This document shows positions 62,403-64,000 of a stretch of 64,000 nucleotides of DNA, piece after piece (within the stretch, counting starts at the first letter, position 1; every line of letters begins with the position of its first letter). A program made the translations under genes and the position numbers. The notes under the pieces are model-generated. The model had not been told where the DNA came from. It did not search any database and saw nothing but the letters and a program-made list of their open reading frames with translations. Origin of the DNA: Paenibacillus segetis (GTDB lineage Bacteria > Bacillota > Bacilli > Paenibacillales > Paenibacillaceae); assembly GCF_014639155.1 (NCBI RefSeq), contig NZ_BMFT01000001.1, positions 3,335,045-3,399,044 of the forward strand, in the 5' to 3' direction.

Positions 62403-62424
62403 AAAAAGGGCGGTTGTCCCGCCC
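62403..62424 (-). terminator. Intrinsic terminator between the DUF1292 pair and mltG
   Basis: GGGCGG/CCGCCC with a five-base loop is followed by T5 on the minus strand, preceded by G-rich sequence. Confidence 0.8.
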
Positions 62425-62467
62425 CTCCCAGATTCATCTATAATACTCTTCGAGAATTTTTCCTGAA

Positions 62468-62770
62468 TTATTCCGGGAAAGTTAGTTCATCGTACAATTC
62501 AGATACGTTCTCCCATTCATCATCATCATCAATCGTAACCAGCTCTAAAGTTCCTTCTAGAGAGGTTAAAATTCTGAAAATCTCAGGACCTTGAACTTCA
62601 GAGCGGTTCTCCGAAATAAGAACGGCGTAGGAATTCCCCGCCACATCGAATTCCTTCTCAATCGTATAGTACGAAATTTGTCCCTGCTCATCCGATAGCT
62701 CAACAACAGGACCAAAAGAATCATGTACTCGCGAAGTCCAAATTACTTTGTCTGCCGAGAAATCAGTCAT
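62468..62770 (-). CDS. DUF1292 protein, second of a tandem pair
   Basis: This 100-residue acidic protein of unknown function starts at ATG 62770, with GGGGAGG 6 nt upstream. The start lies inside the end of the preceding DUF1292 gene (8-nt overlap). It shares the family pattern with its neighbour: an early beta region (VELSDEQGQISYYTI), a central strand and a late acidic stretch (IDDDDEWENV) matching IDSDEEWAIV in the other copy. It looks like a diverged tandem duplicate. There is no signal peptide. Confidence 0.8.
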   Translation of the reverse strand: MTDFSADKVIWTSRVHDSFGPVVELSDEQGQISYYTIEKEFDVAGNSYAVLISENRSEVQGPEIFRILTSLEGTLELVTIDDDDEWENVSELYDELTFPE

Positions 62771-63077
62771 GATCTTCCTCCCCGTCGAACTCATCGATCA
62801 AGGTATTGAACGTCTCTTCAACGATCGCCCACTCTTCATCGCTGTCGATCGTGTACAACTTCAGATCATCGCCATCTTCCTCGTAACGGAATGCGTATAC
62901 CTCTTCGCTATCCTCATCAACCTCATCAGCTTCAAGAGGAACGACCATCATATACTTGGCGTCCGAACCGTCAACTTCGAATTTCATAATAACTTCGAAT
63001 TCTTCTTCATTGCCCTCATCATCGGGGATATAAATAATTTCCGGTTCTTCTTCATTGCCGATACGATCTTTAGACAT
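62763..63077 (-). CDS. yrzB: DUF1292 protein YrzB-like
   Basis: This 104-residue, very acidic protein has the DUF1292 pattern (EEFEVIMKFEVDGSDAKYM, VYAFRYEEDGDDLKLYTI as separate strands). It lies between ruvX and mltG as yrzB does in Bacillus. Function is unknown. It follows ruvX by 12 nt and overlaps the next DUF1292 gene by 8 nt. Confidence 0.88.
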   Translation of the reverse strand: MSKDRIGNEEEPEIIYIPDDEGNEEEFEVIMKFEVDGSDAKYMMVVPLEADEVDEDSEEVYAFRYEEDGDDLKLYTIDSDEEWAIVEETFNTLIDEFDGEEDHD

Positions 63078-63089
63078 GTGCGATCACCC

Positions 63090-63506
63090 TCACTTTTTAC
63101 TCTTAGAGTCCATATAATTTTGTAAAATCAAGACCGCGGCAATTTTGTCCACGACCCCTTTACGCTTCTTCCGACTGACATCAGCTTCAATTAATGTTCG
63201 CTGAGCAGATACTGTTGTCAGACGTTCGTCCCACAGATGAACCGGTAACTTCAATCTAGTTCGCAGTTCCTCTGCAAAAGCCATACATATTTCCCCACGA
63301 GGACCGATGGTACCATTCATATTCTTAGGTAAACCAACAACGAGTTCTTCAACAGCGTATTGTTCCACTAGATTGGCAATACGCTCTAGTTCAGCACCTT
63401 CCCTTAAGCGATCAATAACCTCAACGCCTTGGGCGGTCCAACCTAAGTCATCGCTAACGGCCACACCAATTCTCCGGTCCCCATAGTCTAAACCCATTAT
63501 TTTCAT
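63090..63506 (-). CDS. ruvX: Holliday junction resolvase-like protein RuvX/YqgF
   Basis: This 138-residue RNase H-fold protein is implicated in pre-16S rRNA 5' processing or DNA junction cleavage. Active-site acids are Asp7 (GLDYGDRRIG), the Glu and Asp of HLWDERLTT near residue 91-95, and Asp in GVVDKIAA near 122. GGAG lies upstream of the ATG. It is 9 nt after ireB. Confidence 0.93.
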   Translation of the reverse strand: MKIMGLDYGDRRIGVAVSDDLGWTAQGVEVIDRLREGAELERIANLVEQYAVEELVVGLPKNMNGTIGPRGEICMAFAEELRTRLKLPVHLWDERLTTVSAQRTLIEADVSRKKRKGVVDKIAAVLILQNYMDSKSKK

Positions 63507-63515
63507 GTTGCTCTC

Positions 63516-63776
63516 CTAACGGTGACCGGCCATATAGAATCTTACCAGTTCCTCGATCAGCTCGTCACGCTCTTTCTTACGGACCAGGCTTCTCGCATTG
63601 TTGTGACGCGGAATATACGCCGGGTCACCTGATAATAAATAACCGACAATCTGGTTAACAGGGTGGTAATCTTTCTCCTGTAATGCCCCATATACCGTAA
63701 GAAGAATTTCCTGCGCTGACGCTTCCTGTTCATCACCTTTGACGTTAAACTTGACCGTCTTATCCATGGAGTCCAT
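63516..63776 (-). CDS. ireB: IreB family regulatory phosphoprotein (YrzL)
   Basis: This 86-residue protein of the UPF0297/IreB family has the conserved [22 protein letters not shown] core (here [18 protein letters not shown]). The N-terminal MDKTVKF carries a threonine that in Enterococcus is phosphorylated by the PASTA kinase IreK. ATG 63776 has GAGGTG 5 nt upstream. It is the gene next to alaS in many Firmicutes, as here. Confidence 0.93.
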   Translation of the reverse strand: MDSMDKTVKFNVKGDEQEASAQEILLTVYGALQEKDYHPVNQIVGYLLSGDPAYIPRHNNARSLVRKKERDELIEELVRFYMAGHR

Positions 63777-63915
63777 GAAGACACCTCGCTTCTTGAGACA
63801 TACACCTTCTTGGTCGCAGTTAATTTCCTCTTAACCTACCCATACTATATCATATCTAGAGTTCGATAAGGAAATTTTCAGTTAATTTGCGGCCCTATAT
63901 ATGGAATTAAATACA

Positions 63916-64000
63916 TCAATTTTGTGAAGAAATCCATTGTTCTGCCAGTTTAAGGGCATCTGCAAGCTTACTTGCGTCCTTACCGCCAGCTTGAGCCATA
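63916..64000 (-). CDS. alaS: Alanyl-tRNA synthetase, C-terminal end
   Basis: This fragment encodes the last 28 codons of a leftward gene: AQAGGKDASKLADALKLAEQ and then WISSQN and a TGA stop at 63916. The GGKxxG/A-like start of the DHHA1 domain end and the place next to ireB and ruvX make alaS very likely. The rest is outside the window. The 139 bp between this stop and ireB contain no clear terminator. Confidence 0.85.
   Translation of the reverse strand, partial: MAQAGGKDASKLADALKLAEQWISSQN

Overview
The window looks like chromosomal DNA of a Paenibacillus-type Firmicute. The signs are low-to-middling GC, strong AGGAGG-type ribosome binding sites with occasional GTG and TTG starts, YesM/YesN-style two-component genes next to CUT1 sugar transporters, a GlcT-controlled ptsG leader, and a conserved alaS-ireB-ruvX-DUF1292-mltG-U32 block in the Bacillus order. 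I see no phage, insertion sequence, CRISPR, tRNA or rRNA. Genes are tightly packed and most transcription units end in a clear intrinsic terminator.

Region 1 (1-10120) is a glycan-uptake island. A lipoprotein/permease/permease/alpha-L-fucosidase/GH4 glycosidase operon reads leftward. Next to it are a second, stand-alone sugar-binding lipoprotein and, divergently, a YesM-like histidine kinase with a YesN-like AraC response regulator. Region 2 (10133-15131) holds ybaK and a uronate module: a DUF2264 protein, kduI, a DeoR-type repressor and kduD. Region 3 (15237-22462) carries a SNF2 ATPase, a ferrochelatase of E. coli-like type, a secreted protein with three flavinylation motifs behind Rex-like operators, and a GNAT acetyltransferase.

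Region 4 (22481-28231) is one 1916-codon gene made almost entirely of about 170 decapeptide repeats, with a 110-residue (330-bp) super-repeat in its second half and a 90-residue C-terminal head. It has no signal peptide. This is the most unusual object in the window. Region 5 (28267-34287) has the BdbC/BdbD disulfide pair, ribosomal protein L25, ppk behind a PhoP-box-like triple repeat, and ppx overlapping ppk tail to tail. Region 6 (34350-43462) is glcT and ptsG-ptsH-ptsI with a complete antiterminator leader, then YuaF/flotillin and an iron alcohol dehydrogenase.

Region 7 (43467-53000) contains the Leloir operon galK-galE-galT with a divergent AraC regulator, an aldo/keto reductase, a sirtuin, a HAD phosphatase and ilvD. 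Region 8 (53053-64000) contains a polysaccharide deacetylase fusion, a class B PBP, a chemoreceptor, and the yrrO/yrrN - mltG - DUF1292 x2 - ruvX - ireB - alaS block. The alaS end and the GH4 gene at the left edge are cut by the window.

How it fits together: regions 1, 2, 6 and 7 import and dismantle sugars (fucosylated oligosaccharides, unsaturated uronates, glucose, galactose). Regions 3 and 5 deal with redox, haem, envelope disulfides and polyphosphate. Region 8 is mostly cell-wall and RNA housekeeping. Function calls rest on motifs and remembered family knowledge; no database search was run.
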